The notes under the pieces: model-generated
What the model saw: only the letters and a program-made list of their open reading frames with translations
What the model was told of the DNA's origin: nothing
Database searches by the model: none
Position numbers and translations under genes: made by a program
Shown here: positions 25,435-35,346 of the stretch, piece by piece
Numbering within the stretch: position 1 is the stretch's first letter
How the letters are laid out: each line of letters opens with the position of its first letter
Assembly: GCA_040386155.1 (NCBI GenBank)
Contig: JAZKFZ010000005.1
Span: 310,001-374,000, forward strand
DNA from: M0103 sp040386155
Lineage (GTDB): Bacteria > Bacteroidota > Bacteroidia > Flavobacteriales_D > Crocinitomicaceae
DNA: 64,000 nucleotides
Direction: 5' to 3'

Positions 25435-26979
25435 TTACTTCAATTCAATATCACTTCGAATTTCTTCACCACCTTCTTTTCCGAAGTCACGTCCACCGCG
25501 TCCTAGGTGTGTCATTACGTTTCTGTATCCGACATAAGATTTTGCAGTATCTTGATATTCATACGTTCTTGTCGCATTCATCAAGTAATAACCAACATCT
25601 TTCCAAGAACCACCGCGTAAAACTTTACGTTTCATTGATGGCGGATCCCAGTCCATTGCGTCATAACGATACTCAGTATTCAAATCGTGAGAAAACTCAT
25701 ACATTGATTCATCGAAAGCAGTTTCAGTCCACTCAGAAACGTTTCCTGCCATACAAAATAGACCCCATCCGTTTGGATTGTAAGAGAATACTTTTACGGT
25801 ATGGAAACCTCCATCTTCAAAGTAACGGCCTCTCATTGGTTTAAAGTTACCAAGGAAACAACCTGCTTCATTACGAATGTATGGACCACCCCAAGGGTAT
25901 TGAGACATCTGCAAATCACCACGAGATCCTCTTTCCCATTCTGCCTCTGTTGGTAAACGGAAATCATTTACGAATAAATCCCCCATTGATACTAACCAGT
26001 TGTTCAATAATTGTGTTCTCCAAACAGAGAATGCTCTTGCTTGTTGCCAAGTTACTCCAACTACTGGGTAGTTATCGTACGCTGGATGCCAGAAATACAT
26101 ATTTGTCATTGGATCATGGAAAGAGTAAGTAAAATCTCTTACCCAACACAATGTATCTGGATACACGTTAATCATCTCATCGATAATGAATCTTGAACGA
26201 TCTTCGTGACCACGAATAGCATTGTTTTGACCTTTTTTATTGAAATAACCCATATCCAAATCTTGTCCTTGTGGATCACCTGTAAATGGATGTGGAGGCG
26301 TGTTCAATTCACGGTGCTCTTCAACAACTTTGTTTTGGTCAGCATCATATCCGTTAGGAATAACATTGATACGGCCTCTACGAGCTGCCTCGCGGTAGTC
26401 GATCCAGAAATATTTAAAGTTTAATTTGCGCACATCTATCTCACGACGTTTGTAGTAGCGCTCTGGCTGTGGATAGTACATATCCGCCAACAAAGGAACT
26501 AATTCCTCATCTTGATAATCAAAACGACGATCCCAATTCAATGAAAACACTTCTCTATTGAATTCACGATCAGATGGATCGTAATCAACATACTCCAAAG
26601 CACCTTCGTCAAAATAACGATCTTGGTAATTGATGTAGCGACTTGATTCTTCATCATCTTCTAATCCTAAATAGATTTTTTCACGAGCGATTGAATCACG
26701 CACCCATTCCACGAACTGGCGGTACTCGTTGTTACTGATCTCCGTTTGGTCCATGTAAAAAGCCTGGACAGAAACTGTCTTCGCTTTTGTTTGGTGCAAG
26801 AACGGCACATCTTGGTCATTCTCTCCCATGTTATATGAACCTCCTGGCACATACACCATTCCCAAAGGAATCTCTGGATAATAAACTGGTCTCCCCAAAG
26901 CACCAGTAAGGTGGCCCGTTCTTTGACTACAAGAAGCGAGTACGACACCCAATAATCCTAAATACAAAAATTTTCTCAT
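25435..26979 (-). CDS. gldK: Gliding motility / T9SS lipoprotein GldK (PorK)
   Basis: A 514-residue lipoprotein with lipobox cysteine near residue 17 (GVVLASC). It has a formylglycine-generating-enzyme-like (FGE-sulfatase) fold: VYVPGGSYNMGENDQDVPFL, QAFYMDQTEISNNEYRQFVEW, PVVGVTWQQARAFSVWRT, FRLPTEAEWERGSRG, NVSEWTETAFDE and KVLRGGSWKDVGYY. A long insertion (about residues 95-270) separates the first and later parts, as in GldK. It forms the outer-membrane-anchored ring with GldN. It is the second gene of the T9SS cluster. Confidence 0.95.
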   Translation of the reverse strand: MRKFLYLGLLGVVLASCSQRTGHLTGALGRPVYYPEIPLGMVYVPGGSYNMGENDQDVPFLHQTKAKTVSVQAFYMDQTEISNNEYRQFVEWVRDSIAREKIYLGLEDDEESSRYINYQDRYFDEGALEYVDYDPSDREFNREVFSLNWDRRFDYQDEELVPLLADMYYPQPERYYKRREIDVRKLNFKYFWIDYREAARRGRINVIPNGYDADQNKVVEEHRELNTPPHPFTGDPQGQDLDMGYFNKKGQNNAIRGHEDRSRFIIDEMINVYPDTLCWVRDFTYSFHDPMTNMYFWHPAYDNYPVVGVTWQQARAFSVWRTQLLNNWLVSMGDLFVNDFRLPTEAEWERGSRGDLQMSQYPWGGPYIRNEAGCFLGNFKPMRGRYFEDGGFHTVKVFSYNPNGWGLFCMAGNVSEWTETAFDESMYEFSHDLNTEYRYDAMDWDPPSMKRKVLRGGSWKDVGYYLMNATRTYEYQDTAKSYVGYRNVMTHLGRGGRDFGKEGGEEIRSDIELK

Positions 26980-27090
26980 TCTCCTCTATTTATTTTCAAC
27001 TTTCCGAAACAAACTAACAATCTACAGGATCTAATCTTTTGCTATAACGGAAACAATCTAAAAATGGTTACAAAGATTGTAAAATTATTC

Positions 27091-28026
27091 TTACAACCAT
27101 CTTGGGTGCTTCGATTTAGTAATCGGAGGCACCGGTAAATAATAACAGTACTTCACCATAATTTCATGCGATCCTCTAGAAACGCTTGAAAGCTTATTGA
27201 TCGTAACATCATATGAATAACCAACAGTAAAATCATTGAAAGGCTTCCAACCAACCATAACTGCTACGGCGTCAGAAGTACGGTATGTTAAACCACCATA
27301 CAACATGTCTCTCCAAATGTAACGCGCATTGATGTCAGCAGAAAACTTTACTAAATCAGTTCTTAGCAAAACGTTTGCATCTAAATCTCCATCTTGACCA
27401 AATAAACCTCTAAAACGCTTACCACCCATCAAATAATAGTGACGAGCAGTTTGATAACTACCTGCAGTACCAACTGTTGAAGCTAAAAGTGATTGTGTTA
27501 AATGTGTTGACGACAAACCAGCGTAGTAATCTTGATCACCTTTCCAATACAATCCAAAATTAAGGTCAAATTTAGTTGAAGTAAAGCCTACTGGCAATGT
27601 TGGATCTGGATTTACAGTTGGTGGCACCCAGTTAGGGTTCATTCCGAAGTTTGTAATCCCCAAACCTACACCAATACCAAGCTTTCCAGCATTTCCAATT
27701 TGAAGTGGAAATGAATAATTCAATAACAAGTTATTTTGACGAGAAAAACCAATAGCATCGTGGAAAAAGGAAATACCTACTCCTCCAGGAAAGAATCGTG
27801 TAAGATTTGCCGCAACATTTAAAACTGCTGAATTTGGCGCACCATTTACCTTATCCCATTGGTTACGATAAATCGCAGTTGCGCAGATTCCTTCATTAAT
27901 ACCAGTTTCACCTGGATTGATACTCATTTTATCATACATAAAATGCGTAATCAATTTATCTTGCTGTGCAAAGACAGAAGAACCGATCGAAATCAAAACT
28001 GATGTAATAAGTAACGTTTTCTTCAT
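27091..28026 (-). CDS. PorP/SprF family outer-membrane protein
   Basis: The frame is open to 28116 but the ATG at 28026 gives a proper signal peptide (MKKTLLITSVLISIGSSVFA) and a 311-residue product. After cleavage the protein is a beta-barrel-like type with alternating strands, starting QQDKLITHFMYDKMSINPGE and including ALYRNQW-like ATAIYRNQWDKVNGAP, both characteristic of PorP/SprF proteins. In P. gingivalis PorP belongs to the core T9SS; in Flavobacterium SprF helps export a specific giant adhesin. Its place directly before gldK favours the PorP role. Confidence 0.9.
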   Translation of the reverse strand: MKKTLLITSVLISIGSSVFAQQDKLITHFMYDKMSINPGETGINEGICATAIYRNQWDKVNGAPNSAVLNVAANLTRFFPGGVGISFFHDAIGFSRQNNLLLNYSFPLQIGNAGKLGIGVGLGITNFGMNPNWVPPTVNPDPTLPVGFTSTKFDLNFGLYWKGDQDYYAGLSSTHLTQSLLASTVGTAGSYQTARHYYLMGGKRFRGLFGQDGDLDANVLLRTDLVKFSADINARYIWRDMLYGGLTYRTSDAVAVMVGWKPFNDFTVGYSYDVTINKLSSVSRGSHEIMVKYCYYLPVPPITKSKHPRWL

Positions 28027-28189
28027 AAACACTAGTGTTTGGCAAATAAAATAGTTGGTTAGTAGGTATAAACTGCACTCCAATTTGGGCACTAAAATAT
28101 ATATTTTTCTTAACAATGTAAAAATTTTGTTAATCTTTTTTAGAAAAACATTGAATGAAATTTTAAAAGTCGAGCTAAATGATTGAAAA

Positions 28190-29347
28190 TCACATCAGTT
28201 TTTGGTAGGTTTTCCACCACAGATCTGGAATTTCATTTTGCATCGCTCGTTCATAATCATCTTTGTCGCAAGGAACCATGTGATGACGTTCATATTCAGA
28301 TCCTTTTTGTCCAGGATAAGACACCTCTAACCACCATCGATCTGATCGATTGCTCTTAAAAAAGACCAAATCTTCATTCGAACTTTCAACATGGACTGTA
28401 AAGCGGGTATAATTTTTCTTGCTTCCAACAGGGAAATCGCCTTTTCGTTGAGCGAAGCCATCCATCAAATACCAAACAATTTGAGCTGTAAGTGAAGACA
28501 GAATTCCTGGTTTTGCTTCAGGAAAATAATTAAAAATTCCGGCAGACGTTAACTTGTCGCTAATTCCCGCATAGTAAGCAATTTGACAAATTTGATGAGC
28601 AAAAAAACCATTAGGAGAAAGATAGGATTCTGAGTTTAATTCCGATGCCTTAATTGAATTCAGGTCGATTGAAAGTATATCTGCATTACGCAAATGGGGT
28701 TCTGCCTTTTTAAAATCCGCATTGAATTCGCCAAGTCTACAAACATCAAAATATAATTTATCGAAGAGATCAAACTCCGCATTTGATGCAAAAGGAATTT
28801 GTAAGCCGATGTTGGCACAATTGAATAAATAGCATGGTCGATCGAACAACAAATGACTTAAATAACCTTCTGAATGAATTTCCTCCTCATAATTTCCGAG
28901 GTCTAATTGATTATCGATTGTACATACATTTACCATCTGCTCAAGCGCTTTATACCCTCGATACAAAGGAACGGTTAAGTCTTGTGCGCCGCCAATAATT
29001 AAAGGAAAAATGTCATTTTTAACTAACTCTTCAACGACTGATTGCACCGCAAACCACGTATCACTTTTCTCATTTCCTTGAAGAATCGTTCCGAGATCGT
29101 ACACTTGAAAATCCCACCCAACATTGGGGTGCAAATCATACAAATGAGCTCTAAAATGTTCTTTTTGGGTGGAGAAATTTGAATTTTTGATACCACGATA
29201 TTCTGGCACATGAATGAGCGCAACACCGCCTTTTTTCATTACTGGAAAATCTCCTGGGGTATAAACAACAATCGAATTTCCGAGAGATTGCTCTTTAATT
29301 TCGGTAGGAATTTCAGCTGGCGAGAAAAAAATGGAAAGGTCCTTCAT
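28190..29347 (-). CDS. Arginase-fold (formimidoylglutamase-like) protein lacking metal ligands
   Basis: A 385-residue cytoplasmic protein of the ureohydrolase fold, found near topA in many Bacteroidota. The three metal-ligand motifs of arginases are altered: GGDH appears as GGAQD, DAHxD as IDNQLD and SxDxDxxDP as LSIDLNSIKAS. The residual aspartates are too few for a binuclear manganese site, so hydrolase activity is doubtful. The C-terminal 60 residues are rich in aromatic residues (RSDRWWLEVSYP, DLWWKTYQK). It may be a non-catalytic member recruited for another role. Confidence 0.75.
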   Translation of the reverse strand: MKDLSIFFSPAEIPTEIKEQSLGNSIVVYTPGDFPVMKKGGVALIHVPEYRGIKNSNFSTQKEHFRAHLYDLHPNVGWDFQVYDLGTILQGNEKSDTWFAVQSVVEELVKNDIFPLIIGGAQDLTVPLYRGYKALEQMVNVCTIDNQLDLGNYEEEIHSEGYLSHLLFDRPCYLFNCANIGLQIPFASNAEFDLFDKLYFDVCRLGEFNADFKKAEPHLRNADILSIDLNSIKASELNSESYLSPNGFFAHQICQIAYYAGISDKLTSAGIFNYFPEAKPGILSSLTAQIVWYLMDGFAQRKGDFPVGSKKNYTRFTVHVESSNEDLVFFKSNRSDRWWLEVSYPGQKGSEYERHHMVPCDKDDYERAMQNEIPDLWWKTYQKLM

Positions 29348-29435
29348 TTAGATTTTTCTTCAAATCTATTCGTTTTGCCACGACCAAAAATAGGAATCCT
29401 AAAAATCTTTACATATAGAATCGTTGAAAACTCTT

Positions 29436-31934
29436 CTATTTCTTTTTCACTACTTTTTTTGCTGGCGCTTTTTTCTTCGCGGGCTTTGCGGCTTCAATCA
29501 TTTCTAGAGCCTTGTCTAGCGTTAAATTATCAACATTGAATGTTTTTGGCAATTCAATTTTTAATTTCCCCTTAACGATATTATACCTGCCCCATCGCGC
29601 TTTTTCAACTGTAATTCCTTCTGCTTTCCAATGGTAAACAACTTTATCGATGTCTTTTTGTTTTTTGCTTTCAATCAGTTCAACAATATCGTTTTGCGTT
29701 AAATTATCGAAATCATATTTTTTGTTGACATTGATAAACATATCGTTCCACTTTATGAATGGTCCAAATCTACCAGCTCCTTTCTGCACAGGCAACCCTT
29801 CATATTGGGCAATTGGCGCATCAGCTCCCTGCTTTTCATTTATTAATTCAATGGCTCTTTCTAGGTCTACACTATTAATGTCTTCCCCTTTTGGAAGTGA
29901 AACAAACACATCATTATGCTTCACATAAGGTCCAAATCGTCCTTCAGCAACTACCACCTCCAACGATTGATATTCACCTAGATTTTTAGGAAATTGAAAT
30001 AGCTCTAATGCCTGGTCTAGGGATATTGAATTAATAGACTGATTGGTTCTTAATGATGCAAATTGAGGTTTTTCGCCATCTACTTGTTCATCACCAATTT
30101 GCACCATCGCACCAAATTTCCCCATTCGGACGATAATTCTACGTCCATTTTCAGGATGCACACCTAATTCTCTTTCTCCAGTTACTCTTTCAGAAGTTTC
30201 AATGGTTTTTTCGACATCTCTATGGAAAGGACTGTAAAATTCTTTGATCATTTCCGTCCATTCCATCAGTCCCTTCGCAATTTCATCAAACTCCGCTTCC
30301 ACTTTTGCTGTAAAATGGTAATCCATAATTGTTGCAAAATGTTCGGATAAAAAATCGGTCACTAAAACACCAATATCCGTTGGCGATAATTTATTGTTTT
30401 CTTTCCCTGTGAGCTCAGATTTTGTTTCCACCACTAGTTCTTTTGCTTTCAAGGTCAAGACATTATAATTTCTTGTAGCTCCTTCTTTCTCTTTTTTCTC
30501 AACATACCCTCTTTTCTGAATTGTGGAGATAGTTGGAGCATAGGTTGATGGTCGGCCAATACCTAATTCTTCTAATTTTTTCACCAAAGAAGCTTCCGCA
30601 AAGCGCGCAGGTGGACGAGAAAAACGTTGTTTAGCAATAATTTCCTTACGTTCTAAAATTTCATTGACATGCACTTGTGGCAACAATCCACCATCTTCCT
30701 GTTCATCCGTTTCCTCCATAGATGATTCCAAGTACACTTTGAGAAAACCATCAAATTTGATTACCTCTCCTTTTGCTTGAAAATGATTTTCTTTATGATT
30801 AGCAATCGCTATTTGAATCGTAGTTCTCTCTAATTGAGCATGTGCCATCTGAGAAGCGATGGCCCGTTTCCAAATCAACTCATACAATCGCACTTCGTCG
30901 CGCTCTCCTGCTGTGGTGTGCACTCTAAAGTCTGTTGGACGAATTGCCTCATGCGCTTCTTGCGCACCAGAAGATTTAGTAGCGTACTTGGTAGGTTTTG
31001 AGTATTTTTCACCGTAGGCACTTGTAATTTCAGCGGTAGCAGCAGAGATAGCAGTTTCACTTAAATTTACTGAATCGGTACGCATGTATGTGATTTTACC
31101 TGATTCGTATAATTTTTGCGCCACCGACATCGTTCTAGAAACAGAAAAACCAAGTTTCAAACTCGCTTCTTGCTGCAAAGTTGAAGTTGTAAAAGGTGCT
31201 GAAGGCGATTTAGTTGCAGGTTTTGTTTGAAGATCTGCTACTGAAAAAGCCCCGTCTATAATTTTAGAAAGAAACGAATGTGCTTCACTTTCCTTCTTAA
31301 ATTGCGTATTCAACTCAGCGGGTATATTTCCTTTAGCGCTTTTAAATACACCATTCACTCTAAAGAAGGAATCTTCAGAATGTTTCTCAATTTCTCGTTC
31401 ACGTTCAACAATTAAACGAACTGCAACAGATTGTACACGTCCCGCTGACAAACTTGGTCTCACTTTTCGCCATAAAACCGGTGATAATTCAAAACCTACA
31501 ATACGATCCAACACACGACGTGCTTGCTGAGCATCGACTAATTCTTTATTTATTTCACGTGGATTTGCGATTGCTTTTAAGATGGCAGTTTTAGTGATTT
31601 CGTTGAAAGTAATTCGTTTTGTTTCTTTCTTTTTCAAATCTAAGGTTTCGAATAAATGCCAAGAAATAGCTTCTCCTTCGCGGTCCTCATCCGTCGCTAA
31701 CCACACTACTTCAGCTTGTTTTACATATTTTTTCAAATCTGCAACGAGTGCTTTCTTATCGGCGGATACTTCATAGTTTGGTTTGAAATTGTTTTCAATC
31801 TCAATGGCAACGCCTTTTTTTACTAAATCTCTAACATGCCCAAAACTAGACTTTACAGTAAAATCTTTACCTAAGTAACCTTCAATGGTTTTTGCTTTTG
31901 CTGGTGATTCGACGATTACTAGATTTTTTGCCAT
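29436..31934 (-). CDS. topA: DNA topoisomerase I
   Basis: An 832-residue type IA topoisomerase that relaxes negative supercoils. The N-terminal Toprim domain begins KNLVIVESPAKAKTIEGYLG and has the acidic DEDREGEAISWH motif. The catalytic tyrosine is in ITYMRTDSVNLS. The C-terminal third lacks four-cysteine zinc fingers and instead has the short repeats of the Bacteroidota type (GRFGPYVKHNDVFVSLPKG, GRFGPFIKWNDMFINV), ending in a lysine/alanine-rich tail (KPAKKKAPAKKVVKKK). It is divergent from miaB across a 203-bp promoter region. Confidence 0.96.
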   Translation of the reverse strand: MAKNLVIVESPAKAKTIEGYLGKDFTVKSSFGHVRDLVKKGVAIEIENNFKPNYEVSADKKALVADLKKYVKQAEVVWLATDEDREGEAISWHLFETLDLKKKETKRITFNEITKTAILKAIANPREINKELVDAQQARRVLDRIVGFELSPVLWRKVRPSLSAGRVQSVAVRLIVEREREIEKHSEDSFFRVNGVFKSAKGNIPAELNTQFKKESEAHSFLSKIIDGAFSVADLQTKPATKSPSAPFTTSTLQQEASLKLGFSVSRTMSVAQKLYESGKITYMRTDSVNLSETAISAATAEITSAYGEKYSKPTKYATKSSGAQEAHEAIRPTDFRVHTTAGERDEVRLYELIWKRAIASQMAHAQLERTTIQIAIANHKENHFQAKGEVIKFDGFLKVYLESSMEETDEQEDGGLLPQVHVNEILERKEIIAKQRFSRPPARFAEASLVKKLEELGIGRPSTYAPTISTIQKRGYVEKKEKEGATRNYNVLTLKAKELVVETKSELTGKENNKLSPTDIGVLVTDFLSEHFATIMDYHFTAKVEAEFDEIAKGLMEWTEMIKEFYSPFHRDVEKTIETSERVTGERELGVHPENGRRIIVRMGKFGAMVQIGDEQVDGEKPQFASLRTNQSINSISLDQALELFQFPKNLGEYQSLEVVVAEGRFGPYVKHNDVFVSLPKGEDINSVDLERAIELINEKQGADAPIAQYEGLPVQKGAGRFGPFIKWNDMFINVNKKYDFDNLTQNDIVELIESKKQKDIDKVVYHWKAEGITVEKARWGRYNIVKGKLKIELPKTFNVDNLTLDKALEMIEAAKPAKKKAPAKKVVKKK

Positions 31935-32086
31935 CAGGATAAATATTTGAATGAAATCGGGGCAAAGTAAATGGATTTGAAAACAATTTGCAAGCGGAAT
32001 GTTGTATATTCTATTATTAAACGTAGTTTAAAGAAAAAATATTCGCCAATAAATGTTATTTTGAATTCCAAAAAAGACACTGACAT

Positions 32087-32117
32087 TTTGACATACTTCT
32101 AATTTTTCCTATTTTTG
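32087..32117 (+). promoter_or_regulatory. miaB operon promoter (TTTG-N19-TATTTTTG)
   Basis: TTTG at 32087-32090 and TATTTTTG at 32110-32117 match both elements of the Bacteroidota sigma factor consensus at the usual spacing. The start codon of miaB follows 20 bp later. Confidence 0.75.
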
Positions 32118-32137
32118 CAGTTCATACAGAAACGAGC

Positions 32138-33571
32138 ATGTTAGAAAGTCAAAATAAAGTTATCGACGAAAGTAAACAAGGCGAAGCAATCGTGTTAGAA
32201 GCTAAAAATTCGAACGGTAAAAAATTATATTTGGAAAGCTATGGTTGTCAGATGAATTTCTCTGATAGCGAGGTTGTTGCGTCCATCATGAGTGAAAACG
32301 GTTATTCTACTACACGAAACGTTGATGAAGCAGATATCGTTTTAATCAACACCTGTTCAATTCGAGACAATGCTGAAACGAGAGTTCGCAATAGATTGAC
32401 AGAATTCAAAATAAAAAAAGAACAAAATCCTGATTTAGTGGTTGGTATTTTGGGTTGTATGGCCGAACGTTTGAAAAAAAATCTACTAGAAGAAGAAAAA
32501 TTAGTTGATTTAGTTGCTGGTCCTGATGCCTACCGCGATTTGCCAAATTTAATAGACGACGTTGGCACTGGACAGCGAGCTGTTAACGTTTTACTTTCGA
32601 GAGATGAAACCTATGCCGATATTTCTCCTGTTCGACTTGACCAAGGTGGAATTACTGCATTCGTAACCATCATGCGCGGTTGCGACAATATGTGTTCATT
32701 TTGCGTAGTGCCATTTACACGCGGTCGTGAACGTTCGAGAGATCCTCATACCATTGTGGAAGAATGCAAAGATTTATTCGCAAAAGGCTACCGTGAAGTT
32801 ACCTTGCTGGGCCAAAACGTAGATAGTTACCGATGGAATTTAACATCAAAAGGTGAAATTAAAGATGCTACAGACACAACAACAAATTTTGCGCAATTGA
32901 TGGAAATGGTGGCACTCGTTTCACCCGAATTAAGAGTTCGTTTTTCAACATCGCACCCAAAAGACATGACGGATGAAGTTTTAGAGGTAATGGCGAAGTA
33001 TGAAAATATATGCAATTATATTCATTTACCTGTTCAGGCTGGACATACAGACACCTTGTTTAGAATGAACAGAGGCTACACGAGAGAATGGTATTTGGAT
33101 CGAATTGCTGCAATTAGACGCATCATGCCTGATTGCGCCATATCAACCGATATTATTACAGGCTTTTGTGGAGAAACAGAGGAAGAACATCAAGGTACTT
33201 TGTCGCTAATGGATCTTGTAAAGTATGATTTTGCCTACATGTTTAAGTACTCTGAACGACCTAAAACCTTGGCTGAACGAAGATTTGACGATGATGTTCC
33301 AGAAGAAGTGAAGGGAAGAAGATTGAATGAAGTGATAGAAAAACAATTAGCGCATTCTTTGCAATCGCATCAGCAGCAAATTGGCAAAATTCAAAAAGTG
33401 TTGATTGAAGGCGTTTCAAAAAGATCAGAAGAACATTTATTTGGAAGAAACACTCAAAATAGTGTTGTAATTTTTCCGAAAGGGAATTTGAAAAAAGGCG
33501 ATTATGCTTTAGTGAGAATAACAGAATGCTCCTCTGCAACGTTGAAAGGCGATGTAGTAGAACAAAGCTAA
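32138..33571 (+). CDS. miaB: tRNA-2-methylthio-N6-dimethylallyladenosine synthase
   Basis: A 477-residue radical-SAM methylthiotransferase that modifies A37 of tRNAs reading UNN codons. The N-terminal MTTase domain has LESYGCQMNFSDSE, LINTCSIRDNAE and VGILGCMAER, supplying three cysteines for the auxiliary 4Fe-4S cluster. The radical-SAM cluster motif is RGCDNMCSFCVVPFTRG. A C-terminal TRAM domain (IQKVLIEGVSKRSEEHLFGR) ends the protein. It leads the run miaB - sigma-54 activator - lptE - TPR protein - secG. Confidence 0.96.
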   Translation: MLESQNKVIDESKQGEAIVLEAKNSNGKKLYLESYGCQMNFSDSEVVASIMSENGYSTTRNVDEADIVLINTCSIRDNAETRVRNRLTEFKIKKEQNPDLVVGILGCMAERLKKNLLEEEKLVDLVAGPDAYRDLPNLIDDVGTGQRAVNVLLSRDETYADISPVRLDQGGITAFVTIMRGCDNMCSFCVVPFTRGRERSRDPHTIVEECKDLFAKGYREVTLLGQNVDSYRWNLTSKGEIKDATDTTTNFAQLMEMVALVSPELRVRFSTSHPKDMTDEVLEVMAKYENICNYIHLPVQAGHTDTLFRMNRGYTREWYLDRIAAIRRIMPDCAISTDIITGFCGETEEEHQGTLSLMDLVKYDFAYMFKYSERPKTLAERRFDDDVPEEVKGRRLNEVIEKQLAHSLQSHQQQIGKIQKVLIEGVSKRSEEHLFGRNTQNSVVIFPKGNLKKGDYALVRITECSSATLKGDVVEQS

Positions 33572-33592
33572 ATTAGGTAAAGAATTATAACG

Positions 33593-34834
33593 ATGAATTT
33601 AGTACAAATTAAGCAACGCTTCGGAATTATAGGAAATTCACCTCAATTAAATAGAGCATTAGAAGTTGCTATTCAGGTTGCGCCAACAGACATTTCCGTA
33701 CTTGTTACTGGAGAAAGTGGAACAGGAAAGGAAATCATTCCTCAAGTAATTCACCATTTAAGCTCGAGAAAACATGGAGAATACATTGCAGTAAACTGCG
33801 GTGCAATACCAGAAGGAACTATCGATTCTGAATTATTTGGCCACGAAAAAGGTTCATTTACTGGCGCCGCTGGAAGCAGACAAGGGTATTTTGAAGTAGC
33901 GAATAACGGCACCATATTTTTAGATGAAGTAGCAGAATTGCCGATGCAAACTCAAGTTCGCTTATTGCGAGTACTGGAAACAGGCGAATTTATTCGTGTT
34001 GGAGCATCAAAGCCAATCAAAACAAATGTGCGAGTGGTCGCTGCAACCAATGAAAACATGCTTCGCGCTATTGAATCAGGAAAATTTAGAGAAGATCTAT
34101 ATTATCGTTTGAATACAGTGCCAATTGCTTTGCCTCCACTGCGTGGCAGAAAGGACGATATTCATTTAATCTTCAGAAAATTTGCCAGTGATTTTGCAGA
34201 TAAATACCGAATGCCGGCAGTTAAATTAGCTGAAGACGCCGTTAGCATAGTAAGTTCTTATTCGTGGCCGGGTAATGTTCGTCAGTTGAAAAATTTAGTA
34301 GAGCAGATTTCGGTTATTGAAACAGCGAGAGAAATTGACGCGCAAACATTGCTTTTGTATCTTCCAGCTGAACGAGAAAGTACTCCGTCACTTGTGAATC
34401 AAAATTCGGATCAATTTTCAGAGCGCGAGTTGATGTACAAATTTCTGTTTGATATGAAGAAAGATTTGTCTGAAGTCAAAAAATTGGTAGTTGATTTAGT
34501 TCGACAAGGAAGCGATTTCACCCTGACTAATGACCAAACAGCGATGGTAAATCGTTTGTATCACGATGTAAATGTGCCTTCAAATCAGTCATCATTGCTC
34601 TTACCAAGTCCATCTGCTGCACTCGACACGAAAGAATTGGAACAAGATGATACTATGGACTTCGAAGTGCATGAAGAAGTGAAAGAATCGCTTTCCTTGG
34701 AAGGTCAAGAAAGAGAATTGATTCAAAAAGCATTGGAGAAACACCGAGGAAAACGAAAATATGCTGCAGCAGAATTAGGAATTTCTGAACGTACACTTTA
34801 TCGAAAAATTAAAGAATTTGATCTCGGCGAATAA
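33593..34834 (+). CDS. Sigma-54-dependent transcriptional activator without sensory domain
   Basis: A 413-residue enhancer-binding protein. The AAA+ domain begins near residue 12 with Walker A GESGTGKE, the sigma-54-contacting loop ELFGHEKGSFTGAAG, Walker B GTIFLDEVAELP and the arginine-finger region FREDLYYRLN. A Fis-type helix-turn-helix closes the protein (GKRKYAAAELGISERTLYRK). There is no receiver, GAF or PAS domain at the N-terminus, so activity is likely set by expression or by a partner protein. The linker of about 110 residues is acidic. The stop overlaps the lptE start; the regulon is unknown. Confidence 0.92.
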   Translation: MNLVQIKQRFGIIGNSPQLNRALEVAIQVAPTDISVLVTGESGTGKEIIPQVIHHLSSRKHGEYIAVNCGAIPEGTIDSELFGHEKGSFTGAAGSRQGYFEVANNGTIFLDEVAELPMQTQVRLLRVLETGEFIRVGASKPIKTNVRVVAATNENMLRAIESGKFREDLYYRLNTVPIALPPLRGRKDDIHLIFRKFASDFADKYRMPAVKLAEDAVSIVSSYSWPGNVRQLKNLVEQISVIETAREIDAQTLLLYLPAERESTPSLVNQNSDQFSERELMYKFLFDMKKDLSEVKKLVVDLVRQGSDFTLTNDQTAMVNRLYHDVNVPSNQSSLLLPSPSAALDTKELEQDDTMDFEVHEEVKESLSLEGQERELIQKALEKHRGKRKYAAAELGISERTLYRKIKEFDLGE

Positions 34835-35346
34835 TGCTTAAACTACTCCCCTTTCTATCGATTTTATTCTTGCTGGGTGCTTGTTGGCCAAGTAGTATCT
34901 CGTTGAGCGACACAGGAGGTATGCCAGCAGAATGGCAAACATTTTCCTTGCAAACCTTGGTGAATAATGCTGCCAATGCACCGAATAATTATTCGTTAAA
35001 TCTGAGCGAGCAAATTAAGGATGGGATTCAAAATAATACACGTTTAACGCTTAATCCAACAACTGGAAAAGGCGAAGTGTTTATAGAAGGTACAATTAAT
35101 GGCTATTCCATTATGCCAGTAGCATTGCAAGAAGGAGACAATGCCGCAAAAAATAGATTAACTATATCGACACAATTTATCATCCATATCAGTGCCCCCA
35201 ACGAGGAAGATATGACCGTTTCTTCTACCCGCTTCATTGACTATGATTCCAATTCAGACCTTGCAACTGTTGAAGCGAATTTGTTAGAAGAAATAAATAA
35301 ACAAATTGTGCAAGATGTCATCAACAAATTACTTTCCAACTGGTAA
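34834..35346 (+). CDS. lptE: LptE-like LPS-assembly lipoprotein
   Basis: A 170-residue lipoprotein with a lipobox (ILFLLGAC, cysteine near residue 17). After the cysteine it follows the LptE pattern: a short GMPAEWQTFSLQTLVNNAAN region, a helix with LNLSEQIKDGIQNNTRLTL, two beta strands and a C-terminal helix with EEINKQIVQDVINKL. LptE plugs the LptD barrel for lipopolysaccharide export. The assignment relies on this arrangement and on the fixed position between the sigma-54 activator and secG in Bacteroidota. Confidence 0.85.
   Translation: MLKLLPFLSILFLLGACWPSSISLSDTGGMPAEWQTFSLQTLVNNAANAPNNYSLNLSEQIKDGIQNNTRLTLNPTTGKGEVFIEGTINGYSIMPVALQEGDNAAKNRLTISTQFIIHISAPNEEDMTVSSTRFIDYDSNSDLATVEANLLEEINKQIVQDVINKLLSNW

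Noticed and set aside
28027..28116. N-terminal extension of the PorP/SprF-like protein
   Set aside because: A start at 28026 gives a good signal peptide; the upstream residues would hide it inside the protein.
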